A stretch of 64,000 nt of DNA from Thiohalophilus sp. (GCF_034522235.1 NZ_JAXHLN010000003.1:2418001-2482000), one strand, 5' to 3'; shown: positions 25,896 through 35,204, counted from the stretch's first letter. Made by a program: numbers and translations. The notes: generated by a model not told the origin, from the sequence alone.

Positions 25896-26765
25896 TCAGA
25901 AAGTAAGACCCATCAGGGTCAGCAGCGCGAGCAGTGCCACCCAGACCACCAGCGACCGCTTGACCAGCGCCAGGGCATGTTGAGCCGGGGCAATATTGAT
26001 CGCGGCTTCATCGTCGGACTCGGTATATTCACCCTGTATCGCCCCGTTACCGCTGACGATCAAGAAGGTGTCGCTGTCCTGTTCCCAGAGGTCTTTGGGG
26101 CTCTGCCAGCGGCTGAGGGTGTCGACAAAATTACCCGCCAGGGCGTAACACACTACGGTGAGCCGGGCAGGAATCCAGGCGAGTATCCGGTACAGATCGC
26201 GGGCGGCATTGCGATATTCGTCGGTGACCGGGGCTTGCTGGCGCACCTGACAACTTAATCGAAACAACACCGCGCCGATCGGGCCGAGAATCAAAAACCA
26301 GAACAACACACCGAACATGCGGGTGTTGGCTTCCACCAGAATCCGATCGCGTACCTGCTGTACCAGTTCAGCGGGTGATTCGGCGGTGATTTCTGCCTCG
26401 TCGCCGAGCTGGCGGGCACCGAGTGCCGCCGCTTCGGGATCGTCGCGCTCCAGGGCGTCCAGTACCGGCTGAACATCCTCTTCCAGATCGCGCGGACCGA
26501 GTGTGAAAATCAGTACCACCAGCCCGAATAAAAAGGCCAGCAACCCGGTCAGGGCGCCCAGCGCCGCCAGCACGATCCAGACCGCCAGCGCCACCAGCCC
26601 GATCAGCAGGATGACCCCCACCGGCCCGTCGCGCAGCGGCTGGCCCTCGAGTTTCTGATAGAGGGTTTCGTGGTAACGATCGAACCAGTCGTAACGGCGC
26701 AGATCGGACACCGGCTTGTAGAAGAACTCCACCGCCAGTGCCAGCAATATACTTATCAGATTCAT
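25896..26765 (-). CDS. ampE: AmpE-like membrane protein, paralogue of CbiB
   Basis: The 289-residue protein follows ampD and has the AmpE start, NLISILLALAVEFFYKPVSD, helices at about 48-70 and 73-95, and LFWFLILGPIGAVLFRL (about 178-194). The latter and the following AWIPARLTVVCYALAG closely parallel LFWFLLLGAPGVVLFRL and NWLPARLTALSYALLG of CbiB in this window, showing common descent. AmpE is described as an inner-membrane modulator linked to AmpD and peptidoglycan recycling; its reaction is not established to my knowledge. Placement just before cobU makes a connection with cobalamin metabolism thinkable but unproven. Confidence 0.85.
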   Translation of the reverse strand: MNLISILLALAVEFFYKPVSDLRRYDWFDRYHETLYQKLEGQPLRDGPVGVILLIGLVALAVWIVLAALGALTGLLAFLFGLVVLIFTLGPRDLEEDVQPVLDALERDDPEAAALGARQLGDEAEITAESPAELVQQVRDRILVEANTRMFGVLFWFLILGPIGAVLFRLSCQVRQQAPVTDEYRNAARDLYRILAWIPARLTVVCYALAGNFVDTLSRWQSPKDLWEQDSDTFLIVSGNGAIQGEYTESDDEAAINIAPAQHALALVKRSLVVWVALLALLTLMGLTF

Positions 26766-26827
26766 GATGCCAAGTGTCTATATAAAAGGTGTAAATATCA
26801 AGCCTTGTTCCCCATTTCCGGGGGTGA

Positions 26828-27373
26828 TCAGAGCCCGGCCAGCAGCCGACCCCAGTCAAAAACCGGCCCCGGATCAGTCTTGCGCCCCGGCGCAATATGA
26901 CAATGGCCCACAATCCGCTCACGGGTAATCGCCGGATAGGCCTGTTGCAACAGGCGGGTGACTTCTTGCAGGCGTTGATACTGAATCGGCTCGTAAGGCA
27001 GTTCATCACTGCCTTCGAGCTCGATGCCGATGGAAAAGTCGTTGCAGTTGGTCCGTCCGCCAAACTCCGAGTCACCGGCGTGCCAGGCCCGCTCGCCAAA
27101 TGGCACATACTGCACTACCTCGCCGTCGCGGCGAATCAATAAATGGGAAGAGACCTGCAAACCGCAAATCTCCCGAAAATAGGGATGCCGGTCGGGATCC
27201 AGACAATTGGTGAAGAACCGGTCGATGTCGACCCCGCCGAACTGATCCGGCGGCAGACTGATACCGTGGATCACCAGCAGGGAAATATCCGCCGGATCGG
27301 GGCGCGCGTTGTAATTGGGGGAGGGGCACTGTCGTGCGCCCTGCAGCAGCCCGGTTTGAAGATCGATCCGCAT
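26828..27373 (-). CDS. ampD: 1,6-anhydro-N-acetylmuramyl-L-alanine amidase AmpD
   Basis: The 181-residue cytoplasmic amidase_2 protein has CPSPNYNARPDPADISLLVI with zinc His in VIHGISLPP (about residues 34-42), VSSHLLIRRDGEVVQYVPF, AWHAGDSEFGGRTNCNDFSI, IGIELEG, and the C-terminal zinc ligands in IVGHCHIAPGRKTDPGPVFDW. It cleaves the stem peptide from anhydromuropeptides during cell-wall recycling. No signal peptide, as expected for AmpD rather than AmiD. It is the first gene of the ampD-ampE-cobUTCS run and is divergent from the alanine symporter, which fits a recycling theme. Confidence 0.95.
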   Translation of the reverse strand: MRIDLQTGLLQGARQCPSPNYNARPDPADISLLVIHGISLPPDQFGGVDIDRFFTNCLDPDRHPYFREICGLQVSSHLLIRRDGEVVQYVPFGERAWHAGDSEFGGRTNCNDFSIGIELEGSDELPYEPIQYQRLQEVTRLLQQAYPAITRERIVGHCHIAPGRKTDPGPVFDWGRLLAGL

Positions 27374-27541
27374 CGGTTATTCCATCACCCTGCAACGTTC
27401 CTGTGGTAAGCCCGCTTGTGCGGTTATGACAAGCCTGAATTTTGTGTACTTCACATTACACCATCCGCCACAGACTGTTAATATCACCAACAGCACCCCG
27501 CCCTGTCCTGAATACAAAAATAACCATCACGGGAGAACCGC

Positions 27542-28903
27542 ATGGACAACCTGTTGGCCGCATTGACCGAATGGACCGGCACGGTCTCGGATTATGCCTG
27601 GGGCATTCCCTCGATTATCCTGCTGGTCGGCACCGGACTCTATCTGACCATTCGCCTGCGCTTTGTGCAGTTGCGCGGCTTCAAGCACTCCTGGCAAATC
27701 ATTCGCGGCAACTACGATAAGCCGGCCGACCCCGGCGAAGTCAGTCACTTTCAGGCGCTGTCCACGGCGCTGTCGGCCACGGTCGGTACCGGCAACATCG
27801 CCGGCGTGGCCACGGCTATCGCCTTCGGCGGGCCCGGCGCCGTGTTCTGGATGTGGATTACCGCGCTGGTGGGCATGGCGACCAAATTTGCCTCCTGCTC
27901 GCTGGCGCTCAAGTTTCGCCGTTTTCACCCCGACGGCTCGGTCTCCGGCGGGCCGATGTACACCCTGCTGTACGGACTCAATTTCAAGACTCTGGCTGTC
28001 CTGTTCGCGGCTTTTACCCTGATCGCCTCGTTCGGTATCGGCAACATGGTGCAGGCCAATTCGGTGGTAGACGGGCTGGCCTATGTCTTTCCCGGCATCA
28101 TCGACTACCGGCTCGGGATCGGCGTCATCATCGCCATTCTGGTCGGCCTGGTGATCATCGGCGGCATCAAGCGTATCGCCAAGGTGACCTCCCGCATCGT
28201 CCCCTTCATGGCGGTGTTCTATTGCGGCGCGGCGCTGCTGGTGCTGTTTTTACATATCGAGCAGATTCCGGCCGCCTTTGCCACCATCTTTAACCTGGCT
28301 CTGAATCCCTGGGCCGCCGGCGGCGGGGCCATCGGTGCCGCCATCCAGTACGGCGTGGCGCGCGGGGTCTTTTCCAATGAGGCAGGGCTGGGCTCGGCAC
28401 CCATGGCCCACGCCGCCGCGCGCACCAGCGAACCGGTGCGCGAGGGGCTGGTGGCCATGATGGGGCCGTTCATCGACACCATCGTCATCTGTACCATGAC
28501 CGCGCTGGTCATCGTGATCATGGGCGCCTGGGGCGAGGCCCGGCCCGACGGACTGGAAGGCGCGGCCCTGTCGGCCTACGCCTTCGAACAGGGGCTGGGT
28601 CGCATCGGCGGCTGGATCGTCGGCATCGGCCTGGTGTTTTTCGCTTACTCGACCATGATCGCCTGGTCCTATTACGGCGATCGCAGTGCCGAGTTCCTGT
28701 TCGGCGAACGGGCGGTGATGCCCTATCGCGTTATATTCACCGTCCTGGTGGTGGTCGGTGCTTATGTACCGCTGCAGCTGGTGTGGAACTTTGCCGATAT
28801 CGCCAATATTTTGATGGCGGCCCCGAACCTGATCAGCCTGATCCTGCTCGCCGGGCTGGCGAAAAAGCTGTCCGACGATTATTTCCGTCGCATGCCGGGC
28901 TGA
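27542..28903 (+). CDS. Alanine/glycine:Na+ symporter (AGCS family)
   Basis: The 453-residue protein has about 11 membrane helices and the family signatures ATVGTGNIAGVATAIAFGGP (about residues 79-98), MWITALVGMATKFASCSLAL, GVARGVFSNEAGLGSAPMAH (about 275-294) and FAYSTMIAWSYYGDR. AGCS carriers import alanine or glycine with sodium. It is transcribed away from ampD; a 168-base divergent region separates them. CGGGAGAACC lies before the ATG. Substrate cannot be set from sequence. Confidence 0.92.
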   Translation: MDNLLAALTEWTGTVSDYAWGIPSIILLVGTGLYLTIRLRFVQLRGFKHSWQIIRGNYDKPADPGEVSHFQALSTALSATVGTGNIAGVATAIAFGGPGAVFWMWITALVGMATKFASCSLALKFRRFHPDGSVSGGPMYTLLYGLNFKTLAVLFAAFTLIASFGIGNMVQANSVVDGLAYVFPGIIDYRLGIGVIIAILVGLVIIGGIKRIAKVTSRIVPFMAVFYCGAALLVLFLHIEQIPAAFATIFNLALNPWAAGGGAIGAAIQYGVARGVFSNEAGLGSAPMAHAAARTSEPVREGLVAMMGPFIDTIVICTMTALVIVIMGAWGEARPDGLEGAALSAYAFEQGLGRIGGWIVGIGLVFFAYSTMIAWSYYGDRSAEFLFGERAVMPYRVIFTVLVVVGAYVPLQLVWNFADIANILMAAPNLISLILLAGLAKKLSDDYFRRMPG

Positions 28904-28966
28904 ACGCGCTAGAATGAAAGAATGAATTCGGCCTGCTGTGGCAGCTATCGACAAGGAGATCGACCT

Positions 28967-29530
28967 ATGAACAAATTGCAGCTCCTGAAACAGGGATTGC
29001 TCATCAGCCTCGTCATCGGGCTGGCGGCCTGCGGCGGCAAGACTCAGGTGGAAAGCGATCTGGGTATCCGTGGCGGGCCCGAATGGGTCAACGAAGGCAC
29101 CCAGTATCTGAACGACCGGGACGGACGGTTGTTCCATGGTGTCGGCCATACCCCGCCAATGGGTGACAAGTCGCTGCAAATCGCCACCGCCGATAACCGG
29201 GCCCGCGCGGAAGTAGCCCGGATTCTCAGTTCGTACATGGATGTGGTCAGCGATGATTACAGCGCCCATGCCGCCAGTGCCGGCCGTTCGATCAACCAGC
29301 AAAACGTCTCGCGGCAGATTAATAATCTGACCAGGGTGAACCTGACCGGCGTCAGGATCATCGGCCACTGGCAAAACGAGCAGACCGGGAATATCTGGTC
29401 CATCGCGGAACTGGACATGGCCCGGATAGCCGAGACGCTGGACAAGGTCGACGACATGAACGCCGATCTGAAACGTTATATCAGCGATCAGGGCGGCAAC
29501 ATTTTCGATTCACTGGCGCAGGAGAACTGA
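28967..29530 (+). CDS. LPP20-type lipoprotein
   Basis: The 187-residue protein has a lipoprotein signal with lipobox LAAC (GLAACGGK) and a body with WVNEGTQYLNDRDGRLFHGV and AEVARILSSYMDVVSDDY, resembling the LPP20 fold of outer-membrane lipoproteins. ATG 28967 is chosen because AAGGAG sits 8 bases upstream; an earlier in-frame ATG at 28922 gives a poor leader. It is the first of four lipoprotein genes spaced by 2, 22 and 1 bases. A role in envelope maintenance with the LpoB-like neighbour is plausible, not shown. Confidence 0.75.
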   Translation: MNKLQLLKQGLLISLVIGLAACGGKTQVESDLGIRGGPEWVNEGTQYLNDRDGRLFHGVGHTPPMGDKSLQIATADNRARAEVARILSSYMDVVSDDYSAHAASAGRSINQQNVSRQINNLTRVNLTGVRIIGHWQNEQTGNIWSIAELDMARIAETLDKVDDMNADLKRYISDQGGNIFDSLAQEN

Positions 29531-29532
29531 GC

Positions 29533-30147
29533 ATGCCGTATCGTACTATCCGAACCCTTTTCCTTTTACTCGGCGGTGTCCTCCTGATGGCGGGGCTGGC
29601 CGGTTGCGGCACCCAGGTCGAGCGACTGGAGCCCGAAGAGGTACGCGATCTCAGCGGGGCCTGGAACGATACCGACTCGCGCCTGGTCTCGGAGGAGATG
29701 ATCAGCGACATGCTGTCACGTCCCTGGGTGAATGATTTCAAACGCCAGACCGGCAAGCAGCCGGTGGTCATCGTCGGCACCGTGCGCAACCTGAGCCACG
29801 AACACATCAACACCAATACTTTCGTCAACGATATCCAGCGCGAGTTGACCAACTCCGGGCGGGTCACATTCGTCGCCTCGCGTGTCGAACGTGACGAGAT
29901 TCGTGATGAACGGCTGGATCAGGACATTCATGCCAGTGCGGAAACCCGCAAAGCTATGGGTCAGGAATACGGCGCCGATTACATGCTCAGCGGCCAGATC
30001 AACACCATCATCGACATGGAAGGGCGCACCCAGGTCCGCTACTACCAGGTGGATCTCACCTTGATCAGTCTGACGGATAATCGCAAGGCCTGGGTGGGGC
30101 AGAAGAAGATCAAAAAAGAGGTCGTCAATAGCAAGCTGCGTTACTAG
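29533..30147 (+). CDS. LpoB-like penicillin-binding-protein activator lipoprotein
   Basis: The 204-residue protein has signal plus lipobox LAGC (about residues 22-25), then RPWVNDFKRQTGKQPVVIVG, ERDEIRDERLDQ, AMGQEYGADYMLSGQINTII and VDLTLISLTDNRKAWVGQKK. The last three blocks match the TolB-N/LpoB-like fold. E. coli LpoB is anchored in the outer membrane and activates PBP1b. The genes either side encode LPP20-like and COG3014-like lipoproteins, a set I recall as conserved in marine gammaproteobacteria. PBP activation is inferred from the family. Confidence 0.82.
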   Translation: MPYRTIRTLFLLLGGVLLMAGLAGCGTQVERLEPEEVRDLSGAWNDTDSRLVSEEMISDMLSRPWVNDFKRQTGKQPVVIVGTVRNLSHEHINTNTFVNDIQRELTNSGRVTFVASRVERDEIRDERLDQDIHASAETRKAMGQEYGADYMLSGQINTIIDMEGRTQVRYYQVDLTLISLTDNRKAWVGQKKIKKEVVNSKLRY

Positions 30148-30169
30148 ATGGCGCCGCCAGGCTTATCTC

Positions 30170-31495
30170 ATGCGCCTGCGCCTGCCACAGCGCCCTGTTC
30201 GCTATGCCGGCTGGCTATTGGCCGGCGTTCTGCTTCTGCAGCAAAGCGGCTGTACCACCTACAGCCGCAACTTTGAACAGGAAGTTCAGAACCTTGCCAG
30301 CCGGGATCCGGCTGCCGCTCTCGAAGTACTGGAAAAACAGCACCATCCCGAACGCAACCAGCTGCTCTATCACCTGAACAAAGCCATGTTATTGCACATG
30401 CTCGGCGACTACGCTGAGAGCAACAACGAGTTCGAGCAGGCCAAGAAAATTATTGAGCACTACCAGGCAGCCAGTATCTCTGAGGAGAGTGCGGCATTTT
30501 TCATCAACGACGGTACCCGCACCTACACCGGCTCGTCACTCGAACAGCTGATGCTGCACGTCTACGCGGCCATCAACTATCTGTTGCAAAATCAGGTGGA
30601 TGCGGCCCGGGTCGAGGCATTGCAGATCGATGTGCGCCTGCGCCAGCTACAGGATGCCAATCCCGACAGTATTCTCAGCATCGATCCCTTTGTCCGCTAT
30701 CTCACCGGGCTGATCTACGAGCAACTGGGTGAAAGCGACAACGCCATGATCGCCTACCGCAAGGCCTATAACGCCTACCTGGAACACCGAAAAGTCTACG
30801 CTATCAATGTCCCCCGGATCCTCCAGCAGGATCTGTTACGTTTGAGTCGACAACTGGGACTCACCGAAGAGTACGCTGAATATCGTGCGCGCTTTGACAC
30901 CGATGCCCGACAGTTTGACCGGGACGGGGCCGAGCTAATCGTGCTGTTTCACAAGGACCTGGCCCCTATCAAACGCTCACAACGGATCGCCCAGGTCGAT
31001 CCCGCTAGCGGCTATCTGGTCCATTTTGCCGTGCCGGTTTATGAACCACGCCACAGCTATCTCAGTCATGCCCGGGTTGTGGTCGCTGAGCAACGGGTCC
31101 GTACCGAACCCATGGAAAACATCAGCGGCATCGCCCTGCGCACCCTGCAGGAAAGTATGCCCGCGATCACCGCCCGCGCGCTGGCCCGCGCGGTGATCAA
31201 ATACAAGATGTCACGCCAGGCCGGGGAAAACGACGGGCTTGCCGGCCTGTTGATGAATATCGCCGGCGTGATCTCCGAGCAGGCCGATACCCGCAGCTGG
31301 TTGACCCTGCCCGGCGAGATCCAGATGGCGCGTGTCACACTGCCGCCGGGCGACTATAATGTGACATTGGAGCTGATCGGACAAGCCGGCCAGGTGACTG
31401 CTACCCGGCAGCTCGATCGAATCAATCTGACACGCGGCGGCAAACGTTATCTGTCCTATTTATGGTTCCCGGCTTACCCAACAACGAGGCACTAG
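30170..31495 (+). CDS. COG3014-like lipoprotein with TPR-like helices
   Basis: The 441-residue protein has a long N-terminal basic stretch, a hydrophobic segment and lipobox LQQSGC (Cys about residue 28). The first half consists of paired helices of TPR type (LNKAMLLHMLGDYAESNNEF, FVRYLTGLIYEQLGESDNAM); the second half is beta-rich with LIVLFHKDLAPIKRSQ and VHFAVPVYEPRHSY. I recognise the family as COG3014, whose function is not known. It sits between the LpoB-like and second LPP20-like genes with small gaps. Confidence 0.7.
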   Translation: MRLRLPQRPVRYAGWLLAGVLLLQQSGCTTYSRNFEQEVQNLASRDPAAALEVLEKQHHPERNQLLYHLNKAMLLHMLGDYAESNNEFEQAKKIIEHYQAASISEESAAFFINDGTRTYTGSSLEQLMLHVYAAINYLLQNQVDAARVEALQIDVRLRQLQDANPDSILSIDPFVRYLTGLIYEQLGESDNAMIAYRKAYNAYLEHRKVYAINVPRILQQDLLRLSRQLGLTEEYAEYRARFDTDARQFDRDGAELIVLFHKDLAPIKRSQRIAQVDPASGYLVHFAVPVYEPRHSYLSHARVVVAEQRVRTEPMENISGIALRTLQESMPAITARALARAVIKYKMSRQAGENDGLAGLLMNIAGVISEQADTRSWLTLPGEIQMARVTLPPGDYNVTLELIGQAGQVTATRQLDRINLTRGGKRYLSYLWFPAYPTTRH

Positions 31496-31496
31496 C

Positions 31497-32528
31497 ATGA
31501 ACAACCCCGCCAGTTTTTTTTCTCCCCTTGTCATGACCGCGCTGGTCATGATGTTGACCGGCTGTGCCGGTCCTGGCACGGGTGACGACAGACCCGCGTG
31601 GATCAGCGGTAACAGCAAGGCCTATCCGACCGAACAATACCTGATTGGCCGCGGTGAAGCGGAACATGCCGCTGTGGCCCGGGATCGGGCCCGCGCTGAT
31701 CTGGCCAAGATATTTGAGGTCAGCATCAGCGAACAGAGCCGGGATATCACCGAATACAGTCGAACCACCGGCAGCGGCGAGCAAACCCAATCCAGCCTGG
31801 AGACTGCCATCTCACGGCAGATCGCCACCCGCACCGACCAGACCCTGTCAAATATCGAAATCGCCGAGATATGGCAGGACCCCGACAGCGGGCGCCATCA
31901 CGCCCTTGCCGTACTCGATCGCCTCAAGGCCGGACAACAGCTGCGGGATGCAATCCAACAGTTGGATAACCTGACCGGTAAGGTGATCGAGGATGCCTGG
32001 CAGCAAAGTGAACTGCTGCGCCAGCTCGCGCGGGCCAATCGCGCCGTCGAGACCCAGCTGCAGCGCCGTGCCCTGCAACGCCAGTTGCAGGTGATCGATC
32101 CCATCGGCAGGGGCGTGCCGAGCCGTTATCAACTCGAAAGACTGCTGCATGACCGTAATAATCTGGCCCAGCGAGTCCGCATCCGTACCCATATCGAACA
32201 GGATGCGAGCGGGCAATTACCGACCATTATCAATGGCGCCCTGGCCGAAGCGGGTTTCCGGCAGGTTGATGACCATGCCAATTACCAGCTTGATGCCAGT
32301 CTGGATCTGACCTCCTTCCCGGATCAACAATGGCACTGGGTGCACGGTAACCTGACCATCGTGCTACGCTCCCTGTCCAACAAGTCCGTGCAGGGCAGCC
32401 ATCGTTGGGAGATCAAGCAGGCCGCCAGTCAACCCTTGCTTGCTCGTCAACGGGCACTCCAGAGTCTGAATGATCGACTCAATAATGAGTTGCGCGATGT
32501 CATTACCGGTTTTGCCGAAGCCAGGTAA
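31497..32528 (+). CDS. LPP20-family lipoprotein
   Basis: The 343-residue protein has a signal with lipobox LTGC (about residues 20-23) and an N-terminal LPP20 domain (RPAWISGNSKAYPTEQYLIG, ARDRARADLAKIFEVSISEQ). A helical middle (about 140-200) and a C-terminal LPS-assembly-like beta region (NYQLDASLDLTSFPDQQWHW) follow. It begins 1 base after the COG3014-like stop and ends 9 bases before nadC. Function unknown. Confidence 0.75.
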   Translation: MNNPASFFSPLVMTALVMMLTGCAGPGTGDDRPAWISGNSKAYPTEQYLIGRGEAEHAAVARDRARADLAKIFEVSISEQSRDITEYSRTTGSGEQTQSSLETAISRQIATRTDQTLSNIEIAEIWQDPDSGRHHALAVLDRLKAGQQLRDAIQQLDNLTGKVIEDAWQQSELLRQLARANRAVETQLQRRALQRQLQVIDPIGRGVPSRYQLERLLHDRNNLAQRVRIRTHIEQDASGQLPTIINGALAEAGFRQVDDHANYQLDASLDLTSFPDQQWHWVHGNLTIVLRSLSNKSVQGSHRWEIKQAASQPLLARQRALQSLNDRLNNELRDVITGFAEAR

Positions 32529-32537
32529 AAACAGACT

Positions 32538-33377
32538 ATGCCGTTTACCGTCTCCCCCGAGAAAATTCAACAACAGGTCGAACTCGCTCTGGCCGAAGAT
32601 ATCGGCAGCGGTGATGTCACCGCTGCCCTGTTACCGGAAGCCGATCAGGTCGATGCGCGGGTCATTTGTCGCCAGTCCGCGATAATCGCCGGCCGTGCCT
32701 GGTTTGACGAGGTATTTCGACAACTCGACCCGACTATCACTATCCATTGGCAGGTCAACGACAGCGAGCGTGTCGAACCCGAGCAATTACTTTGTGAGTT
32801 GCACGGCCCGGTTCGCTCGCTGTTAACCGGCGAACGTACCGCGCTCAACTTTTTGCAAACGCTTTCCGGCACCGCTACATCTGTGCGCCACTATGTCGAT
32901 CAGATAGCCGATACCGGTGCGCAAATCCTCGACACACGAAAAACCCTGCCCGGCCTGCGTCTGGCACAAAAATACGCGGTCAGTTGCGGTGGCGGCACCA
33001 ACCACCGTATCGGCCTGTATGACATGGTATTAATCAAGGAGAATCATATCACTGCCGCCGGTTCCCTGCTGGAAGCGGTCAAAACGGCGCGACGATTATC
33101 ACCGCAACTCGAAATCGAAGTGGAAGTCGAAACCCTGGAGCAACTGGAGCAGGCCCTGGAAGCCGGCGTCGAACGGGTCCTGCTCGATAACATGTCTCTC
33201 AAGACACTGAGGCAGGCTGTCAGCCTGAACAGCGGCCGCACGATACTGGAGGCCTCCGGCGGGATTACACTGGAAAATATTCGCGATGTCGCACAGACCG
33301 GTGTTGATTTCATCTCCGTCGGTGCCCTGACCAAGGACATCCAGGCCGTGGATCTGTCGATGCGGGTTAGCGAATGA
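32538..33377 (+). CDS. nadC: Nicotinate-nucleotide pyrophosphorylase (carboxylating)
   Basis: The 279-residue protein has [18 protein letters not shown] (about residues 16-33), [40 protein letters not shown] (about 131-150), [20 protein letters not shown] and the C-terminal [20 protein letters not shown]. It converts quinolinate and PRPP to nicotinate mononucleotide, the NAD precursor; NaMN is also the cosubstrate of CobT. It follows the lipoprotein cluster by 9 bases. Its TGA stop is the first element of a heptad array, so downstream stops occur in all frames. Confidence 0.96.
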   Translation: MPFTVSPEKIQQQVELALAEDIGSGDVTAALLPEADQVDARVICRQSAIIAGRAWFDEVFRQLDPTITIHWQVNDSERVEPEQLLCELHGPVRSLLTGERTALNFLQTLSGTATSVRHYVDQIADTGAQILDTRKTLPGLRLAQKYAVSCGGGTNHRIGLYDMVLIKENHITAAGSLLEAVKTARRLSPQLEIEVEVETLEQLEQALEAGVERVLLDNMSLKTLRQAVSLNSGRTILEASGGITLENIRDVAQTGVDFISVGALTKDIQAVDLSMRVSE

Positions 33378-33467
33378 TAAATGTTGAGTTTTGAATGTTG
33401 AGTTGATGAGACGCTGGCTGCGCCAGCGTTGTTTTACATTAATTCAAAATTCAAAATTCAAAATTCA
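33375..33467. repeat. Two outward-pointing heptad arrays with central hairpin between convergent genes
   Basis: From the nadC stop: TGATAAA-TGTTGAG-TTTTGAA-TGTTGAG-TTGATGA (33375-33409). Then a perfect stem ACGCTGGC/GCCAGCGT with TGC loop, then the reverse complement of four TGAATTT units ending at the stop of the 579-residue gene (33465-33467). Each convergent gene thus ends in a TGA array reading outward, and the central hairpin could act as a bidirectional terminator. Confidence 0.9.
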
Positions 33468-35204
33468 TCTAAGTCCCGGCGAACGCAGCTCGTATATAGT
33501 GAACTCTTTTTCCACCAGCCAGACTTCGCCCAGCCTGACCGGCAACCGGGAACCGTCGTTGCGGATCAATTTGAGTGGATCGCCACTTTTGACCGCCAGG
33601 CCAGTATTGACAATTAACTGCCATTGGCCACGCAAATCCTTCACCAATATTGCAGTATGGCCCGATTTTTCCTGAATATCCTGTTCAGTCTGAATTACCA
33701 CCGCTTCGGCATGGCTCGACAGCCGGACAATGGCGACTTCCACACGGTGGTCTTCGGTGCGATGCAACCGGTTAATATAGCCCAGGGTAATCCGATGCAA
33801 TTCTGCGTCAACTGGACCGAAAGCGACCAGCTGACCAATCTTGATGGGTGTACTGAAGGCGGTTTCTTCGGTCCCGATCAGCAAGCCGCCGGAACTGAAG
33901 TTGATCATAGCCCACTGGGTATTCATGTGCGACTTTGCATCATCGGCCAACAACGAGGATTGCCGGGCCAGTTTGTCGACAAACTGACGCGAGTCGATAA
34001 TCCGCTGCATATCTTTGGAAGAAATATCTCTCAACAATCGAAAAACTTCGTTAAGCCCGAAATAAACGCGTAGCGCATCATAAGTGTGGACACGGTGGCG
34101 TTTCTTCTGCCGGCTGCGCTGTATGAGTGCGATCAGCATGGACTCGATAACCGGTAACCGCTCTTCGTCGTTGAGTTCCTGCAAAGGCTTGGTGAGTTTT
34201 TTCGGATCAACAGCCCCGATAAATCTCATCTTGCCAATGTTTTCATGTTCCTTGACCAGCGCGTTGTACAACCCGGTATAGTCGATCAGTATACTCGGGC
34301 CTTTGATGTCCTCGCGACGCTGGAATTGCGGCGGACTGTTATTATTTAGATAGGTAATCAGGTTTCCCGGCTGCAAAGGGGCATGAGTGTCCGCCACTAT
34401 CCGGAAACTCTCCATGCCCAACGTATTCAGCCAGGCATCCGGTATATGCAACAAACGGGTCGACCAACTATTGGTTTCAAGCAGACCAAACAGCTGGATA
34501 GACAGGTAGATCTCCTGCATGGAGCCTTTCGAGGTGCTGCTGCGCTCCGATTTGTTCTGCCGGCTTCTGGCGCCAACCGTGCCCAGCAGATCCAGCTTAT
34601 CGTTCACGGCATTGTGCAACAACATGGAGAAAAACACCTGATTGACGTCCAGCCAGTCGGTTTTGCTCATCTTCTGATAACGCAGAGCCTTTAACCGCTG
34701 CATCAACCGCAATAGCTCGATAATCCGCAGGCCCCGGGCATACAGCTGCTGTTGGTTACGCGCGAAACTTGAAGGACTGGCGCTGTAATCGGCGTGAAAC
34801 AGCAGTTTGTAGCTGATCGCCACCTGCTCAACGGCCTTGATACTGGTCTCCAGCGCATTACGCCGTTCATTACTCTCCGGCAGGCTGCTTTGCTCCGCCT
34901 GGAATTTCTCGTACCACATGGCCACCACCGGATAAATCTGCCCCAGTACCGTCTGGGTCAGCTGCTCGCGTTTTTCCGGTTTCATTTTCAGGCGATTGAG
35001 ACTGGCCTGGATGCGCACCGCCTCTTCCAGCAGCCGCACCGGCGCCCGCTGGTAATTGGTCAACGTTTGCAGATAACGCTCCCTGTCGAGATCCTTGCGC
35101 TCGGCATCCTTGTAAGGCCTGGTAAGGTTGCCGAAATGGCCAAACTGGCTGCTATCGAGATCCGGCTCGGGTTTGTCGGTTTTGGGTTTTGTTGTAAACA
35201 GCAT
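33465..35204 (-). CDS. Uncharacterised 579-residue protein with PilZ-like C-terminal region
   Basis: I do not recognise a named family. No signal peptide or membrane helix is visible, so it is probably cytoplasmic. The first 400 residues are mostly helical and charged. About residues 440-520 read WAMINFSSGGLLIG then KIGQLVAFGP and LGYINRLHRTEDHRVEVAIV, a beta-barrel pattern reminiscent of PilZ (the S-x-G-G turn is present, the R-x-x-x-R c-di-GMP motif is not seen). The stop is the first TGA of a TGAATTT array. It has no operon partner. Confidence 0.6.
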   Translation of the reverse strand: MLFTTKPKTDKPEPDLDSSQFGHFGNLTRPYKDAERKDLDRERYLQTLTNYQRAPVRLLEEAVRIQASLNRLKMKPEKREQLTQTVLGQIYPVVAMWYEKFQAEQSSLPESNERRNALETSIKAVEQVAISYKLLFHADYSASPSSFARNQQQLYARGLRIIELLRLMQRLKALRYQKMSKTDWLDVNQVFFSMLLHNAVNDKLDLLGTVGARSRQNKSERSSTSKGSMQEIYLSIQLFGLLETNSWSTRLLHIPDAWLNTLGMESFRIVADTHAPLQPGNLITYLNNNSPPQFQRREDIKGPSILIDYTGLYNALVKEHENIGKMRFIGAVDPKKLTKPLQELNDEERLPVIESMLIALIQRSRQKKRHRVHTYDALRVYFGLNEVFRLLRDISSKDMQRIIDSRQFVDKLARQSSLLADDAKSHMNTQWAMINFSSGGLLIGTEETAFSTPIKIGQLVAFGPVDAELHRITLGYINRLHRTEDHRVEVAIVRLSSHAEAVVIQTEQDIQEKSGHTAILVKDLRGQWQLIVNTGLAVKSGDPLKLIRNDGSRLPVRLGEVWLVEKEFTIYELRSPGLR

